Positions 1 through 9,370 are shown, numbered from the stretch's first letter. The stretch is DNA of 64,000 nt from Streptomyces sp. PCS3-D2 (GCF_000612545.2 NZ_CP097800.1:2291001-2355000), one strand, 5' to 3'. Made by a program: numbers and translations. The notes: generated from the letters alone by a model not told the origin.

Positions 1-1346
1 ACTACGGCGACAACGGCCTCGCCTACTTCAGGAACTTCACCGACGCGGCTCCCGGGAACCCGCTGTGGGACCAGGGCATGGCCTCGGTCCCCAAGGTGAC
101 CGGCTCCACCCCGGACGACATCGCGGCCGCCATCCGCGCCGACGCCGTCGCGGGCACCCTCCCCCAGGTGTCCTGGGTCGTCGCCAGCGAGGCCTTCTCG
201 GAGCACCCCTACGCCCCGCCCGGCGACGGCGCGCACTTCGTGGACCTGGTCTACCGCGCCCTCGCAGCGAACCCCGAGGTCTTCGACTCCACCGTCCTGA
301 TCCTCAACTACGACGAGAACGACGGCTTCTTCGACCACGTTCCGCCCCCGGTCGCGCCGCCCGGCACCCCCGGTGAGTACGTGGACGGCGTCCCGATCGG
401 GCTCGGCTTCCGCGTGCCCATGCTGGTCATGTCCCCGTGGACGCGCGGCGGATGGGTCAGTTCGGAGGTCTTCGACCACACCTCGGTGCTCCGCTTCCTG
501 GAGACCTGGACCGCCGCCCTCGGCACGCCGGCCACCTGCCCGAACATCAGCGCCTGGCGCCGCCGGGTGGTGGGCGACCTGACCGGCGTCTTCGACTTCG
601 CGCACCCGGTGTACGGGGTTCCGGCGGGCCTGCCGCCGACCGCCAAGGTGATCGGCCAGGCCACCTGCGCCCCGCTTCCCAATCCGGTGCCGCAGGACAA
701 CGCCCTCCCTGCGCAGGAGCCGGGCACCCGTCCGGCGCGCGCCCTCCCTTACCAGGTCAACGGCAATCTGGATCGCTTCGAGTTCGGAGCGGCCGGCCAG
801 ATCACGGCCTGGTTCTCGATGACCAACCAGGGTGCCCAGGCCAAGCGGCCCGCGCACTTCTCGATCCACCCGCACCAGCACCGCGACACGGCGGCCTGGC
901 AGTACACGGTGGACCCGGGCGACACCTCGACCGACTACTTCCACATCGGTCTCGGCCACGGCTCCGGCAAATACGACATCTCGATGTACGGACCGAACCG
1001 CTTCCTGCGGCGCTTCATCGGCGACGCGTCCAAGGCGGGCCGCGCGATCGAGGTGGCGGCGCGGTTCGCGGTGGAACCCGGTACCGGTAGGACGGCGGTC
1101 TGGTTCAAGATGACGAACTCCTCCGCCTCCCCCGTCACCTTCACGATCCGCTCCAACGCCTACCGTTCGGACGGCCCGTGGACGTACACCGTCCCGGCGC
1201 ACTCCTCCCGCGAGGACTTCTTCAACGCGGTGGCGTACACCAAGGGCTGGTACGACTTCACGATCCTGGCCGACTCCGACAGCACCTGGTCGCGCCGCTA
1301 CACGGGCCATATCGAGACGGGCTCGGCGAGCGTTTCGGGGTCGTGA
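1..1346 (+). CDS. Phosphocholine-specific phospholipase C, C-terminal part (5' end outside window)
   Basis: The frame is open from base 3, so the start and any Tat signal lie to the left; 447 residues are visible. It belongs to the PlcH/PlcN-type phosphoesterase family, secreted enzymes that release phosphocholine from phosphatidylcholine or sphingomyelin. The end of the catalytic domain is visible, with NYDENDGFFDHV and SPWTRGGWVSSEVFDH carrying conserved Asp, Glu and His residues. It is followed by two copies of the small beta-rich PLC C-terminal domain (DUF756), at roughly residues 250-340 and 345-435 of the visible part. The gene ends 13 bases before the stop of the oppositely oriented acetyltransferase gene. 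The family call is firm; substrate preference cannot be judged from this part. Confidence 0.9.
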   Translation, partial: YGDNGLAYFRNFTDAAPGNPLWDQGMASVPKVTGSTPDDIAAAIRADAVAGTLPQVSWVVASEAFSEHPYAPPGDGAHFVDLVYRALAANPEVFDSTVLILNYDENDGFFDHVPPPVAPPGTPGEYVDGVPIGLGFRVPMLVMSPWTRGGWVSSEVFDHTSVLRFLETWTAALGTPATCPNISAWRRRVVGDLTGVFDFAHPVYGVPAGLPPTAKVIGQATCAPLPNPVPQDNALPAQEPGTRPARALPYQVNGNLDRFEFGAAGQITAWFSMTNQGAQAKRPAHFSIHPHQHRDTAAWQYTVDPGDTSTDYFHIGLGHGSGKYDISMYGPNRFLRRFIGDASKAGRAIEVAARFAVEPGTGRTAVWFKMTNSSASPVTFTIRSNAYRSDGPWTYTVPAHSSREDFFNAVAYTKGWYDFTILADSDSTWSRRYTGHIETGSASVSGS

Positions 1347-1359
1347 CCCCACAGGTGTC

Positions 1360-1896
1360 CTAGAGGACGTCCCCGTCGCGCCAGTCGAAGTCGAGCCGCC
1401 CGGCGGGGTCCGGCCGGACCCCGCCGGGCGGTGTCCACACATGGGTGGAGCCCTCCTCCTCGGGCAGCCGCACCGGTCCCTCCGGGGAGAGCACCCCCAC
1501 CTCGCCCGGCCACACCGACCAGCCCCGGGCCAGGTAGAGCCCGGCGCCCTGTTCCGAGGCCGACAGGGCGCCCAGCACGTAGGCCCCCGCCACGACCTGC
1601 TCCAGCCGCTCCGTCACCCGCCCGCCGAGGCCGCGGCGGCGCAGGTCGGCCCGTACGGCAACGGCCTCGACGTATCCGGTGCGCAGGGCGCGCCCCCGGT
1701 GCACGACCCGCCGCTGTACGACACTTCCGTGCGCGGCGAGCCTGCCGTCCCCGCCGATCAGCACGTGCATGCCGCCGAGCGCGTGCTCGAAGTCCTCGTC
1801 GGCGAAGTCCCCCTCGAAGGCGTCGTCGAGCAGGGTCCGGATCGCGCGGAGCTCGGCGGCGGTCAGTTCCGAGGTGTGCGCGGTGCGCGTGTCCAT
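1360..1896 (-). CDS. AAC(2')-I-like aminoglycoside 2'-N-acetyltransferase (GNAT)
   Basis: A 178-residue GNAT protein that closely resembles mycobacterial AAC(2')-I enzymes as I remember them. Shared stretches include AFEGDFADEDFEHALGGMH near the N-terminus, the acetyl-CoA binding segment VEAVAVRADLRRRGLG, the stretch GAYVLGALSASEQGAGLY, and a C-terminal DWRDGDV. Family members acetylate the 2'-amino group of aminoglycosides, and in mycobacteria they are intrinsic chromosomal genes. I chose the ATG at 1896 because GGGAG lies just upstream and homology begins there; a longer reading to 1965 lacks support. It stands alone, convergent with the phospholipase gene. Whether the enzyme confers resistance or acts on a cell-wall metabolite cannot be told from sequence. 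Confidence 0.85.
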   Translation of the reverse strand: MDTRTAHTSELTAAELRAIRTLLDDAFEGDFADEDFEHALGGMHVLIGGDGRLAAHGSVVQRRVVHRGRALRTGYVEAVAVRADLRRRGLGGRVTERLEQVVAGAYVLGALSASEQGAGLYLARGWSVWPGEVGVLSPEGPVRLPEEEGSTHVWTPPGGVRPDPAGRLDFDWRDGDVL

Positions 1897-2122
1897 CTCT
1901 GCTCCCGCCAGTCGGTTACTCGGCGTACTCGGTGGACCGCGTGCGGGCGTCCGGGCTCCCGGCATCCGGACGCCGCGCTCCGACGCCTTCGCTCATCCCG
2001 TGAACGTACCAAGGACCGGGGCCGCACCGAGATCGCATTGCGGACGCCGAACGCCGGACACCGGCCGCCATCGGCCGAACCGGCTCTGGCGGTCTGGACC
2101 AGTGCTTCGGCAGACTCGCCCC

Positions 2123-2824
2123 ATGTCGCCCGATACCCAGCAGTGGACCCCCACCCACGGCCAGCCGTACCGTCCGGCCGCCTACCGGCCCGAACGGATG
2201 CCGCAGCACGAATCCCTCGCACGCGCCGCCGAGTTGCGGGCGCGGATGGACCAGCGGCGGACCGTACGCCACTTCTCCCCCGACCCGGTGCCCGAACAGG
2301 CCGTCCTGGACGCCATCGCCTGCGCGGCGACGGCGCCGTCCGGAGCGCACCAGCAGCCGTGGACCTTCGTCCTGGTCAAGGATCCGGCCGTACGCCGGCA
2401 GATCCGTGCGGCCGCAGAACAGGAGGAGGAGCTCTCCTACGACGGGCGCCTCGGCGACGAATGGCTGGCGGCCCTGCGCCCGCTCGGCACGGACGCCGTG
2501 AAAACCCACCTCACGGACGCACCGGCGCTGATCGTGGTCTTCCAGCAGCGGTACTGGCTCGGCCCCGACGGCACGAAGCGCAAGCACTACTACGTGGACG
2601 AGTCGGTCGGCATCGCGGTCGGCATGCTGCTCTCCGCCCTGCACCTGAGCGGCTTGGCCGCCCTGATCCACACGCCGAGCCCGATGCGCTTCCTGAGTCA
2701 CGTCCTGGACCGGCCGGAGAACGAGAAGGCCTTCGCGGTGATCCCGGTCGGTTACCCGGCGGACGACTGCACGGTCCCGGACCTGGTCCGCAAGTCCCTC
2801 GACCAGGTCATCGTCGAGGTCTGA
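2123..2824 (+). CDS. Nitroreductase-family flavoprotein
   Basis: 233 residues with the FMN-binding nitroreductase fold. RRTVRHFSPDPVP around residue 45 and SGAHQQPWTF around residue 75 form the FMN phosphate and isoalloxazine contacts. DESVGIAVGMLLSALHLSG and VIPVGYPADD are the later conserved blocks. The sequence is closer to the iodotyrosine-deiodinase-like branch than to classical NfsB, so it may reduce halogenated or nitro-aromatic compounds with NAD(P)H; that is inference. The ATG at 2123 is the first sensible start after the 226-base gap from the divergent acetyltransferase. A strong hairpin follows the gene. Confidence 0.85.
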   Translation: MSPDTQQWTPTHGQPYRPAAYRPERMPQHESLARAAELRARMDQRRTVRHFSPDPVPEQAVLDAIACAATAPSGAHQQPWTFVLVKDPAVRRQIRAAAEQEEELSYDGRLGDEWLAALRPLGTDAVKTHLTDAPALIVVFQQRYWLGPDGTKRKHYYVDESVGIAVGMLLSALHLSGLAALIHTPSPMRFLSHVLDRPENEKAFAVIPVGYPADDCTVPDLVRKSLDQVIVEV

Positions 2825-2857
2825 CGGCCTCACCGCCGGGCGGCACCGGCCCCTGCC

Positions 2858-2893
<36 letters not shown>

Positions 2894-2919
2894 GGGGTTG
2901 TCCGCCGGGGAACTGGAAA

Positions 2920-2960
2920 CCGCCCCCGTTCCGGACTTGGGGGTACCGGAACGGGGGCGG
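2920..2960. terminator. Bidirectional terminator hairpin between nitroreductase and pruA
   Basis: A perfect 15-bp inverted repeat (CCGCCCCCGTTCCGG and its complement) surrounds an 11-base loop between two convergent genes. There is no T-tract, which is usual for streptomycete terminators. Confidence 0.8.
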
Positions 2961-2979
2961 GGTTCAGCAGGGGCCGGGG

Positions 2980-4611
2980 TCAGCCCATGTGGGGGTAGCC
3001 GTACTCGGTCGGCGGGACCAGGGTCTCCTTGATGGAGCGGGTCGAGGTCCAGCGGAGCAGGTTCGACGCGGCGCCGGCCTTGTCGTTGGTCCCCGAGGCG
3101 CGGCCGCCGCCGAAGGGCTGCTGGCCGACGACCGCGCCGGTGGACTTGTCGTTGATGTAGAAGTTGCCCGCCGCGAAGCGGAGCTTCTCCATCGCGTCCG
3201 CCGCTGCGTAACGGTCCGCGGCGATGATCGAGCCGGTCAGGGCGTACGCCGAGACGGACTCCATCTGAGCCAGCATCTCCTCGTACTTCTCGTCCTCGTA
3301 GACGTGCACGGCGAGGATCGGGCCGAAGTACTCGGTCGTGAAGACCTCGTTCTCCGGGTCGGTGCAGACGATGACGGTCGGGCGGACGAAGTAGCCCTCG
3401 GAGTCGTCGTAGGTACCGCCCGCGACGATCTCACAGGTCGGGTCGGCCTTGGCGCGGTCGATCGCGGCCTTGTTCTTCGCGAAGGAGCGGTCGTCGATGA
3501 CAGCGCCGATGAAGTTGGTCAGGTCGGTGACCGGGCCCATGGTGATGCCGTCGACCTCGGCCGCGAAGGCCTCCTTGAAGCCGTCGTTCCAGATGGAGGC
3601 CGGGACGTAGGCGCGCGAGGACGCCGAGCACTTCTGGCCCTGGAACTCGAATGATCCGCGGGTCAGGGCGGTCTTCAGGATCGCGCGGTCCGCGGACGGG
3701 TGCGCGACGACGAAGTCCTTGCCGCCGGTCTCGCCGACCAGGCGCGGGTAGGACTTGTACGTCTCGATGTTGTTGCCGACCGTCTTCCACAGGTACTGGA
3801 AGGTCTTGGTCGAGCCGGTGAAGTGGATGCCGGCCAGCTCCGGGTGGTTCAGGGCCACCTCGGACACGGCGATGCCGTCGCCCGTCACCAGGTTGATGAC
3901 GCCCTTGGGCAGGCCGGCCTCCTCCAGGAGCTCCATGAGGAGGACGGCGGAGTGGGTCTGCGTGGGGGACGGCTTCCACAGGACCACGTTGCCCATCAGG
4001 GCGGGAGCGGTCGGCAGGTTACCGGCGATGGCCGTGAAGTTGAAGGGCGTGATCGCGTAGACGAAGCCTTCGAGCGGGCGGTGGTCGCTGCGGTTCCACA
4101 CGCCGGCGGAGTTCGCGACCGGCTGCTCGGCCAGGATCCGGCGGGCGAAGTGGACGTTGAAGCGCCAGAAGTCGACGAGCTCGCACGGGGTGTCGATCTC
4201 CGCCTGCTGGGCGGTCTTCGACTGGCCCAGCATGGTGGAGGCGGCGAGCTTCTCGCGCCACGGGCCGGACAGCAGCTCGGCGGCGCGCAGGATGATCGCC
4301 GCGCGGTCGTCGAAGGACATCGCGCGCCAGGCCGGGGCGGCGGCCAGGGCGGCGTCGATAGCCTCCTGGGCGTCGGCCCCGGTGGCGTTCGCGTAGGTGC
4401 CGAGCACCGACTTGTGGTCGTGCGGCTGGACCACGTCGAAGCGCTCGCCGCCGCCCATCCGCTTGACGCCGTTGATCGTCATCGGGAGGTCGATCGGGTT
4501 CTCGGACAGCAGCTTCAGCTGCGCCTCGAGACGCGCGCGCTCCGGGGTCCCGGGGGCGTACGAGTGGACCGGCTCGTTGACCGGCGCGGGGACCTGGGTC
4601 ACAGCATCCAT
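2980..4611 (-). CDS. pruA: L-glutamate gamma-semialdehyde (1-pyrroline-5-carboxylate) dehydrogenase
   Basis: 543-residue aldehyde dehydrogenase of the P5C dehydrogenase class, which oxidises glutamate semialdehyde to glutamate with NAD+, the second step of proline catabolism. The N-terminal block with RMGGGERFDV, the cofactor segment GNVVLWKPSPTQ, the catalytic Glu region VGETGGKDF and the catalytic Cys in FQGQKCSAS are all present, and the length matches the family. AAGGAG precedes the ATG by about 11 bases. It lies 32 bases downstream of proline dehydrogenase on the same strand, so the two form an operon in place of a bifunctional PutA. Confidence 0.96.
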   Translation of the reverse strand: MDAVTQVPAPVNEPVHSYAPGTPERARLEAQLKLLSENPIDLPMTINGVKRMGGGERFDVVQPHDHKSVLGTYANATGADAQEAIDAALAAAPAWRAMSFDDRAAIILRAAELLSGPWREKLAASTMLGQSKTAQQAEIDTPCELVDFWRFNVHFARRILAEQPVANSAGVWNRSDHRPLEGFVYAITPFNFTAIAGNLPTAPALMGNVVLWKPSPTQTHSAVLLMELLEEAGLPKGVINLVTGDGIAVSEVALNHPELAGIHFTGSTKTFQYLWKTVGNNIETYKSYPRLVGETGGKDFVVAHPSADRAILKTALTRGSFEFQGQKCSASSRAYVPASIWNDGFKEAFAAEVDGITMGPVTDLTNFIGAVIDDRSFAKNKAAIDRAKADPTCEIVAGGTYDDSEGYFVRPTVIVCTDPENEVFTTEYFGPILAVHVYEDEKYEEMLAQMESVSAYALTGSIIAADRYAAADAMEKLRFAAGNFYINDKSTGAVVGQQPFGGGRASGTNDKAGAASNLLRWTSTRSIKETLVPPTEYGYPHMG

Positions 4612-4643
4612 GGGGCTGATAACTCCTTAGACCTGGTTCTTGG

Positions 4644-5570
4644 CTAGTTCTTGGTGATCATCGAGCGGACGAAGAACAGGAGGTTGGCCGGCTTCTCCGC
4701 GAGGCGGCGCATGAAGTAGCCGTACCAGTCCGTCCCGTACGCGGTGTACACGCGCATGCGGTGGCCTTCGGCGGCGAGCCGCAGGTGCTCCTCGCTGCGG
4801 ATGCCGTACAGCATCTGGAATTCGTACTCGTCCAGCTTGCGCCCGGCCTTGCGGGCGAGCTCCTGGCCGATGGCGATCAGGCGCGGGTCGTGGGACCCGA
4901 TCATCGGGTAGCCCTCGCCGTCCATCAGGATCTTGAGGATGCGGACGTACGCCTTGTCGATCTCGGCCTTGTCCTGGTAGGCGACCTCGGCGGGCTCCTT
5001 GTAGGCGCCCTTGACGATCCGCACGCGGCTGCCGTTGGCGGCCAGCCGGCGGGCGTCGGCCTCGGTGCGGAAGAGGTACGCCTGGATGACGCAGCCGGTC
5101 TGCGGGAAGTCCCTGCGCAGCTCCTCGTGGATGGCGAACATCGAGTCGAGGGTGGTGTGGTCCTCGGCGTCCAGCGTCACGGTGGTGCCGATGGCGGCGG
5201 CGGCCTCCACGACCGGGCGGACGTTGGCGAGCGCCAGCTCGTGGCCGCCCTCCAGGGCCTGGCCGAACATGGACAGCTTGACGGACATCTCGGCCTTCTC
5301 GCCGAGGCCGAGCTCCGCGAGGCGCTCGATGAGCTGGAGGTAGGCGTCACGCGCGGCGTGGGACTGCGCCACCTCGGTGATGTCCTCGCCGACGACGTCG
5401 AGGGTGACCTCCAGGCCCGCCCTGGTGAGGTCCTCGACGATCGGGATGACCTGGTCGACCGTCTCTCCGGGGATGAAACGGTTCACCACGGGCTTGGTCA
5501 CCGGGGCGGCAGAGACGATACGACGCATCTTGTCGCTGCGCGAAGCGGCGAGGATCACGGGACCCAGCAC
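4644..5570 (-). CDS. Proline dehydrogenase (monofunctional)
   Basis: 308-residue FAD-dependent proline dehydrogenase with the PRODH TIM barrel, oxidising proline to P5C at the membrane. Family motifs seen include TLDAEDHTTLDSM, GCVIQAYL(F)RTE, RIVKGAYKE and, at the C-terminus, EFQMLYGIR followed by YGTDWYGYFMRRLAEKP. I chose the GTG at 5570 because GGAGGTG sits seven bases upstream; an ATG at 5606 would add 12 untypical residues. It is the first gene of the proline operon and is divergent from the PucR-type regulator, separated by about 160 bases that must hold both promoters. Confidence 0.95.
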   Translation of the reverse strand: MLGPVILAASRSDKMRRIVSAAPVTKPVVNRFIPGETVDQVIPIVEDLTRAGLEVTLDVVGEDITEVAQSHAARDAYLQLIERLAELGLGEKAEMSVKLSMFGQALEGGHELALANVRPVVEAAAAIGTTVTLDAEDHTTLDSMFAIHEELRRDFPQTGCVIQAYLFRTEADARRLAANGSRVRIVKGAYKEPAEVAYQDKAEIDKAYVRILKILMDGEGYPMIGSHDPRLIAIGQELARKAGRKLDEYEFQMLYGIRSEEHLRLAAEGHRMRVYTAYGTDWYGYFMRRLAEKPANLLFFVRSMITKN

Positions 5571-5729
5571 GGGGCACCTCCAGCGGGTGGCAGAAGAAAA
5601 GCGCAAGTGAAACCACCGTGAAACCTAAGGATCGCTTCGATCCTCTGCCATCGACAGCTGTCACGCATCCGTGTCCGCGATCTCATACATCTGTCTGAAG
5701 ACGATGGCCGCGGGTGGGAGAATGTCCGC

Positions 5730-7019
5730 GTGAAGGGCGATTACCAGGACCTGGTGGACGAGATCTCGGCGCTGCTCGGCGCCCCGGCGACCCTTGAGAA
5801 CCGGGACTTCCGCCTCATCGCCTTCGGCGCCCACGACAGCGACGACGATCTCGCGATGGACCCCGTGCGCACCCGGTCGATCCTGACCCGACAGTCGACG
5901 GCTGCCGTCCGTGCCTGGTTCGAGGGCTTCGGCATCGCCCGCGCCACCGGCCCCGTCCGCATCCCGGCGGCACCCGACGCAGGCGTGTTCCGGGGGCGGA
6001 TCTGCCTGCCGGTGCGGTCCCGGGGCGTCGTACAGGGCTACGTGTGGCTGCTCGACCAGGAGCCCGGCACGCCCGGCCCCGACCCCTCAGCGCTGGCCGC
6101 GGCCATGGAGGTGGCCCAGCGGATCGGAGTGCTGCTCGCCGAGGAGGCGAAGGCCGGAGCAGACCTGTCACGGGAGTTCCAGGCGGTGCTCACGGCGGCG
6201 CGGGGGTGGCAGCAGGACATGGCGGTGGCTGCCCTGCGGGCCGCCCTCGGGCCGGGCGGGGACGGCCTGCACGCGGCGGTCTGCGTGACGCCCTGGCCCG
6301 ACGAGGCTCCGGCGTCCGTACCGGGCGCGGCGGCCGTCTGCGTCGTACCCCGGCGGGGCGGCGGCGCGGGCGAGCCGGGCGAGGTGCCGGCCGCCGGGCC
6401 CGCGGGCGGCCTGGCTCTGGCTCTGCTGCTCCGGCTGCGGTCGACGGACGCGCTGGCTCCGGCCCTGACGGCGGTGGCACGGCTGCTGCCGCGCGCGGCA
6501 CGGCCGACGGCGACCGCGGCCGCTGCAGGCTCCGCCGCATCCCGCTCCGGGGCGGCGGCCGGCGCGTCCGCGGCCGCCGGTGCCACCCCTGCGGCCGGCG
6601 CGCTCCGGATGACCGCGGGCGTCGCCGATCCCCTCCGCGGCCTCGCCGACCTGCCCGCCGCCTGGGAACAGGCCGTCGCCGCGGCTCGCGCGGCGGTCGC
6701 AGAGCCGCGGCTCGGCCCGGTTGCCCAGTGGTCGCAGATCGGCCCGTACCGGCTGTTGGCGAACCTGGCCGCCGACCCGGTGGACGATCCGGCGGCCCGC
6801 ACCCTGCTCGCCCCCGCACACCGCGAACTGGCCCGTACCGCCGAGGTGTTCCTGGACTGCGCCGGCCAGGCGGGCCGCGCCGCCGCCGCCCTCGGCATCC
6901 ACCGCCAGACGCTCTACTACCGGCTCGGCCGCGTGGAACAGCTGACCGGGCTCGACCTCGACGCGGGCGAGGACCGCCTGCTGCTCCACATGGCCCTGAA
7001 GGCCTCCCGCCTGGCCTGA
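5730..7019 (+). CDS. PucR/CdaR-type transcriptional regulator of proline utilisation
   Basis: 429 residues, GTG start with GGGAG nine bases upstream. The N-terminal half has a putative ligand-sensing domain. The C-terminal about 65 residues form the PucR-type helix-turn-helix ([26 protein letters not shown]). Its position divergent from the proline dehydrogenase/P5C dehydrogenase operon makes it the likely local regulator, probably activating the operon in the presence of proline; this is inferred from context. An alanine/glycine-rich low-complexity insert, around residues 260-290, separates the two halves and may be a flexible linker. It is followed by a 20-bp palindrome that may terminate transcription. 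Confidence 0.85.
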   Translation: MKGDYQDLVDEISALLGAPATLENRDFRLIAFGAHDSDDDLAMDPVRTRSILTRQSTAAVRAWFEGFGIARATGPVRIPAAPDAGVFRGRICLPVRSRGVVQGYVWLLDQEPGTPGPDPSALAAAMEVAQRIGVLLAEEAKAGADLSREFQAVLTAARGWQQDMAVAALRAALGPGGDGLHAAVCVTPWPDEAPASVPGAAAVCVVPRRGGGAGEPGEVPAAGPAGGLALALLLRLRSTDALAPALTAVARLLPRAARPTATAAAAGSAASRSGAAAGASAAAGATPAAGALRMTAGVADPLRGLADLPAAWEQAVAAARAAVAEPRLGPVAQWSQIGPYRLLANLAADPVDDPAARTLLAPAHRELARTAEVFLDCAGQAGRAAAALGIHRQTLYYRLGRVEQLTGLDLDAGEDRLLLHMALKASRLA

Positions 7020-7022
7020 GGG

Positions 7023-7042
7023 GCCCCGGGCCGGCCCGGGGC
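7023..7042. terminator. 20-bp perfect palindrome between convergent genes
   Basis: A perfect GC-only palindrome, four bases after the PucR-type gene stop and before the stop of the convergent TetR gene. It would fold as a hairpin in either transcript, so it is a likely bidirectional terminator. Confidence 0.6.
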
Positions 7043-7108
7043 TGCGCCCGGCGCCCCGCCGTTTCGGGTCCGCGGCCGTCGGCCGGGTGTGGCGACTCCG
7101 GGCTCCGG

Positions 7109-7687
7109 CTACCCCTGCGGCCGGGTCATCGCCTCGGCGGCCCGGCGCATGCCCTCGGTGAACTCCTCGGCCGTGGCCGCCGACTCCGGGTCGAAGAGCC
7201 ACTGGATCATCAGGCCGTTGAGCAGCGCCTGGTAGAAGGAGCCCAGGGTGCGTACGTCCCGGTCGTCGAGTTCGCCCTCCGGGGTGCCGGTGAGCATCGA
7301 GATCAGCCCGCGGCGCCCCTCGGCCTGCGAGGCGGCGAGCAGGGTCCGCAGCTCGGGCCGCTGGTCGCGGCCGAGCGCCACCTCCAGGCTCGCCGCCCAG
7401 ACGGGTGCGGACTTCTCGTGCTGCGCGATGACGCCTTCCCACAGTGCGCGGAAGCGCTCCAGCGATCCGCCCTCACCGGCCAGACCGTCCTGGAAGACCG
7501 CCCCCCACTCCTCCATCAGGCCGATGAACGCCTCGGTGAGCAGGGCGTCCTTCGAGCCGTAGTGGTAGCCGATGGAGGCGAGGTTCGTCCCCGACGCGCT
7601 GACGATGTCGCGCGCGGTGGTGCGCACGAACCCCTTCTCCACCAGGCACTTCTTGGCGCCTTCGAGCAGATCTTCGCGATGTCCCAT
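7109..7687 (-). CDS. TetR-family transcriptional repressor
   Basis: 192 residues. The N-terminal TetR helix-turn-helix is clear (AKKCLVEKGFVRTTARDIVS, then GTNLASIGYHYGSKDALLTEA), followed by a helical C-terminal ligand and dimerisation domain. The ATG at 7687 begins at the usual distance before the helix-turn-helix; an upstream start at 7747 would run through the probable operator and is unlikely. It is divergent from a DHA2 efflux pump with a roughly 100-base intergenic region holding a TetR-like palindrome, so it very likely represses the pump and itself, with induction by a pump substrate. Confidence 0.92.
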   Translation of the reverse strand: MGHREDLLEGAKKCLVEKGFVRTTARDIVSASGTNLASIGYHYGSKDALLTEAFIGLMEEWGAVFQDGLAGEGGSLERFRALWEGVIAQHEKSAPVWAASLEVALGRDQRPELRTLLAASQAEGRRGLISMLTGTPEGELDDRDVRTLGSFYQALLNGLMIQWLFDPESAATAEEFTEGMRRAAEAMTRPQG

Positions 7688-7729
7688 GCCCTCACCGTAG
7701 CAAGACGGATGTACCAGACGGCAGTCCCA

Positions 7730-7752
7730 TACAAGCGTTTCACACACTTGTA
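7730..7752. promoter_or_regulatory. Putative TetR operator
   Basis: An imperfect 23-bp palindrome with arms TACAAG and CTTGTA lies in the TetR/MFS intergenic region. The motif AGACGGATGT also occurs twice nearby, at about 7703 and 7755. Size and position suit a TetR dimer site. Confidence 0.55.
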
Positions 7753-7789
7753 ATAGACGGATGTTTTATACGTGTGTACGTTTCTCGGC

Positions 7790-9340
7790 ATGTCGAACCC
7801 CTCCGCCACAGCACGCCTCGCCGGCCGCCGCGAATGGACCGCCTTCACCGTCCTGTTGCTGCCCCTGCTCCTGGTCTCCATGGACGTCTCGGTCCTCTAC
7901 TTCGCCATCCCGGCGATCACCGAACAGCTCGACCCGAGCGCCACCCAGCAGCTCTGGATCTTCGACAGCTACCCCTTCGCCCTCTCCGGACTGCTGATCA
8001 CGATGGGCTCGCTCGGCGACCGGATCGGCCGCCGCAGGCTGCTGCTGATCGGAGCCGGCGCCTTCGGCATCGCCTCGGTGGGTGCCGCCTACTCCACCAG
8101 CGCGGAGATGCTCATCGCCGCCCGGGTCCTGCTGGGCATAGGCGGTGCCACACTGATGCCGTCCACGCTGGCACTCGTCCGCAACCTCTTCCAGGACGAC
8201 GGCCAGCGCGGCAAGGCCATCGCCATCTGGTCCGGCGCCATGACCGGCGGCATCGCGCTCGGATCGGTGCTCAGCGGCATGATGCTGAACCACTTCTGGT
8301 GGGGCTCCGTCTTCCTGGTCAACGTGCCCGCGATGGCCCTCCTGCTCGCCCTGGTCCCCTTCCTGGTCCCGGAGTTCAAGGACCCCGCCCCCGGCCGCTT
8401 CGACCTGCTCGGCGCCCCGCTGTCCGCGGCCGCCGTACTGCCGGTCGTGTACGGCCTCAAGGAGATCGCCGCCGGGGGCTTCGAACCCCTCTACCTGGCG
8501 TGCCTCGCCGTCGGCCTGGGCTTCGGGTACGCCTTCGTCCGCCGCCAGCAGACCCGTGACGACGCCATGATCAGCCGTTCGCTGTTCCGGGGCCGCGGCT
8601 TCGGCGCCGGTATCGCCCTGAACACCCTCGCCGCCTTCGCCATGCTCGGCTCGGCCTACTTCACCACCCAGTACCTCCAGTCGGTACTCGGCATGGGCGC
8701 ACTGGAAGCCGCCCTGTGGAGCCTCGCCCCGTCCGTTGTCATCGGCGCGGCGGCCCCCGCCTCCGCCGCCCTCGCCCGCAGGACGGACCGGGCCCACGTC
8801 GTCGCCGGCGGGTTCGTCCTCGCCGCCGCCGGCTTCTCGCTGATCGCGCTGGTGGGCACCGACTCCCTGTGGCTGCTGCTGACCGGTACCGGTGTCCTGG
8901 CCTCGGGCATCGTCGCCGTGATGTCCCTCGTCTCCGACTTGGCCCTGGGCGCGGCCCCGGCCGAGAAGGCGGGTTCCGCCGCCTCGCTGCTGGAGACCGG
9001 CACGGAGTTCGGCGGCGCCCTGGGCATGGCGGTCCTCGGCAGCCTGGGCACAGCCGTCTACCGCAGCGACCTGGCGGGCGCCGAACCGACCGTACGGGAG
9101 ACCCTGGGCGGCGCCGTGGCCACCGCGCACCGGATCGGCGGGGCGGCCGGTGCCCAGATCCTGGCCCCGGCCCGCGAGGCCTTCGTCCACGGCATGCAGT
9201 ACGCCGCCTGGGGGGCCGCGGCCTTGCTGCTCGGGGCGGCCCTGCTGGCCGCGTCCCTGCTGCGGGGCATCGGTGCCCCCGCCACGCCGGAGCCCGCCCG
9301 GGGGCCCGGGGCGCGGGAGCACGAGGCGGCGTACGACTGA
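7790..9340 (+). CDS. MFS transporter, DHA2 family (14-TM drug efflux)
   Basis: 516 residues, strongly hydrophobic with about 14 predicted membrane helices, typical of DHA2 multidrug:H+ antiporters (EmrB/QacA/LfrA-like). The motif-A region is GSLGDRIGRRRLL around residue 75, and motif C-like Gly/Pro-rich segments lie in TM5. I chose the ATG at 7790, which follows the operator and promoter region; the start at 7772 adds six residues. It exports an unknown, probably hydrophobic or cationic compound under control of the divergent TetR gene. A 14-bp terminator hairpin follows. Confidence 0.9.
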   Translation: MSNPSATARLAGRREWTAFTVLLLPLLLVSMDVSVLYFAIPAITEQLDPSATQQLWIFDSYPFALSGLLITMGSLGDRIGRRRLLLIGAGAFGIASVGAAYSTSAEMLIAARVLLGIGGATLMPSTLALVRNLFQDDGQRGKAIAIWSGAMTGGIALGSVLSGMMLNHFWWGSVFLVNVPAMALLLALVPFLVPEFKDPAPGRFDLLGAPLSAAAVLPVVYGLKEIAAGGFEPLYLACLAVGLGFGYAFVRRQQTRDDAMISRSLFRGRGFGAGIALNTLAAFAMLGSAYFTTQYLQSVLGMGALEAALWSLAPSVVIGAAAPASAALARRTDRAHVVAGGFVLAAAGFSLIALVGTDSLWLLLTGTGVLASGIVAVMSLVSDLALGAAPAEKAGSAASLLETGTEFGGALGMAVLGSLGTAVYRSDLAGAEPTVRETLGGAVATAHRIGGAAGAQILAPAREAFVHGMQYAAWGAAALLLGAALLAASLLRGIGAPATPEPARGPGAREHEAAYD

Positions 9341-9370
9341 CCGGACGGCGCGACGCATCCGGAGGAACGC

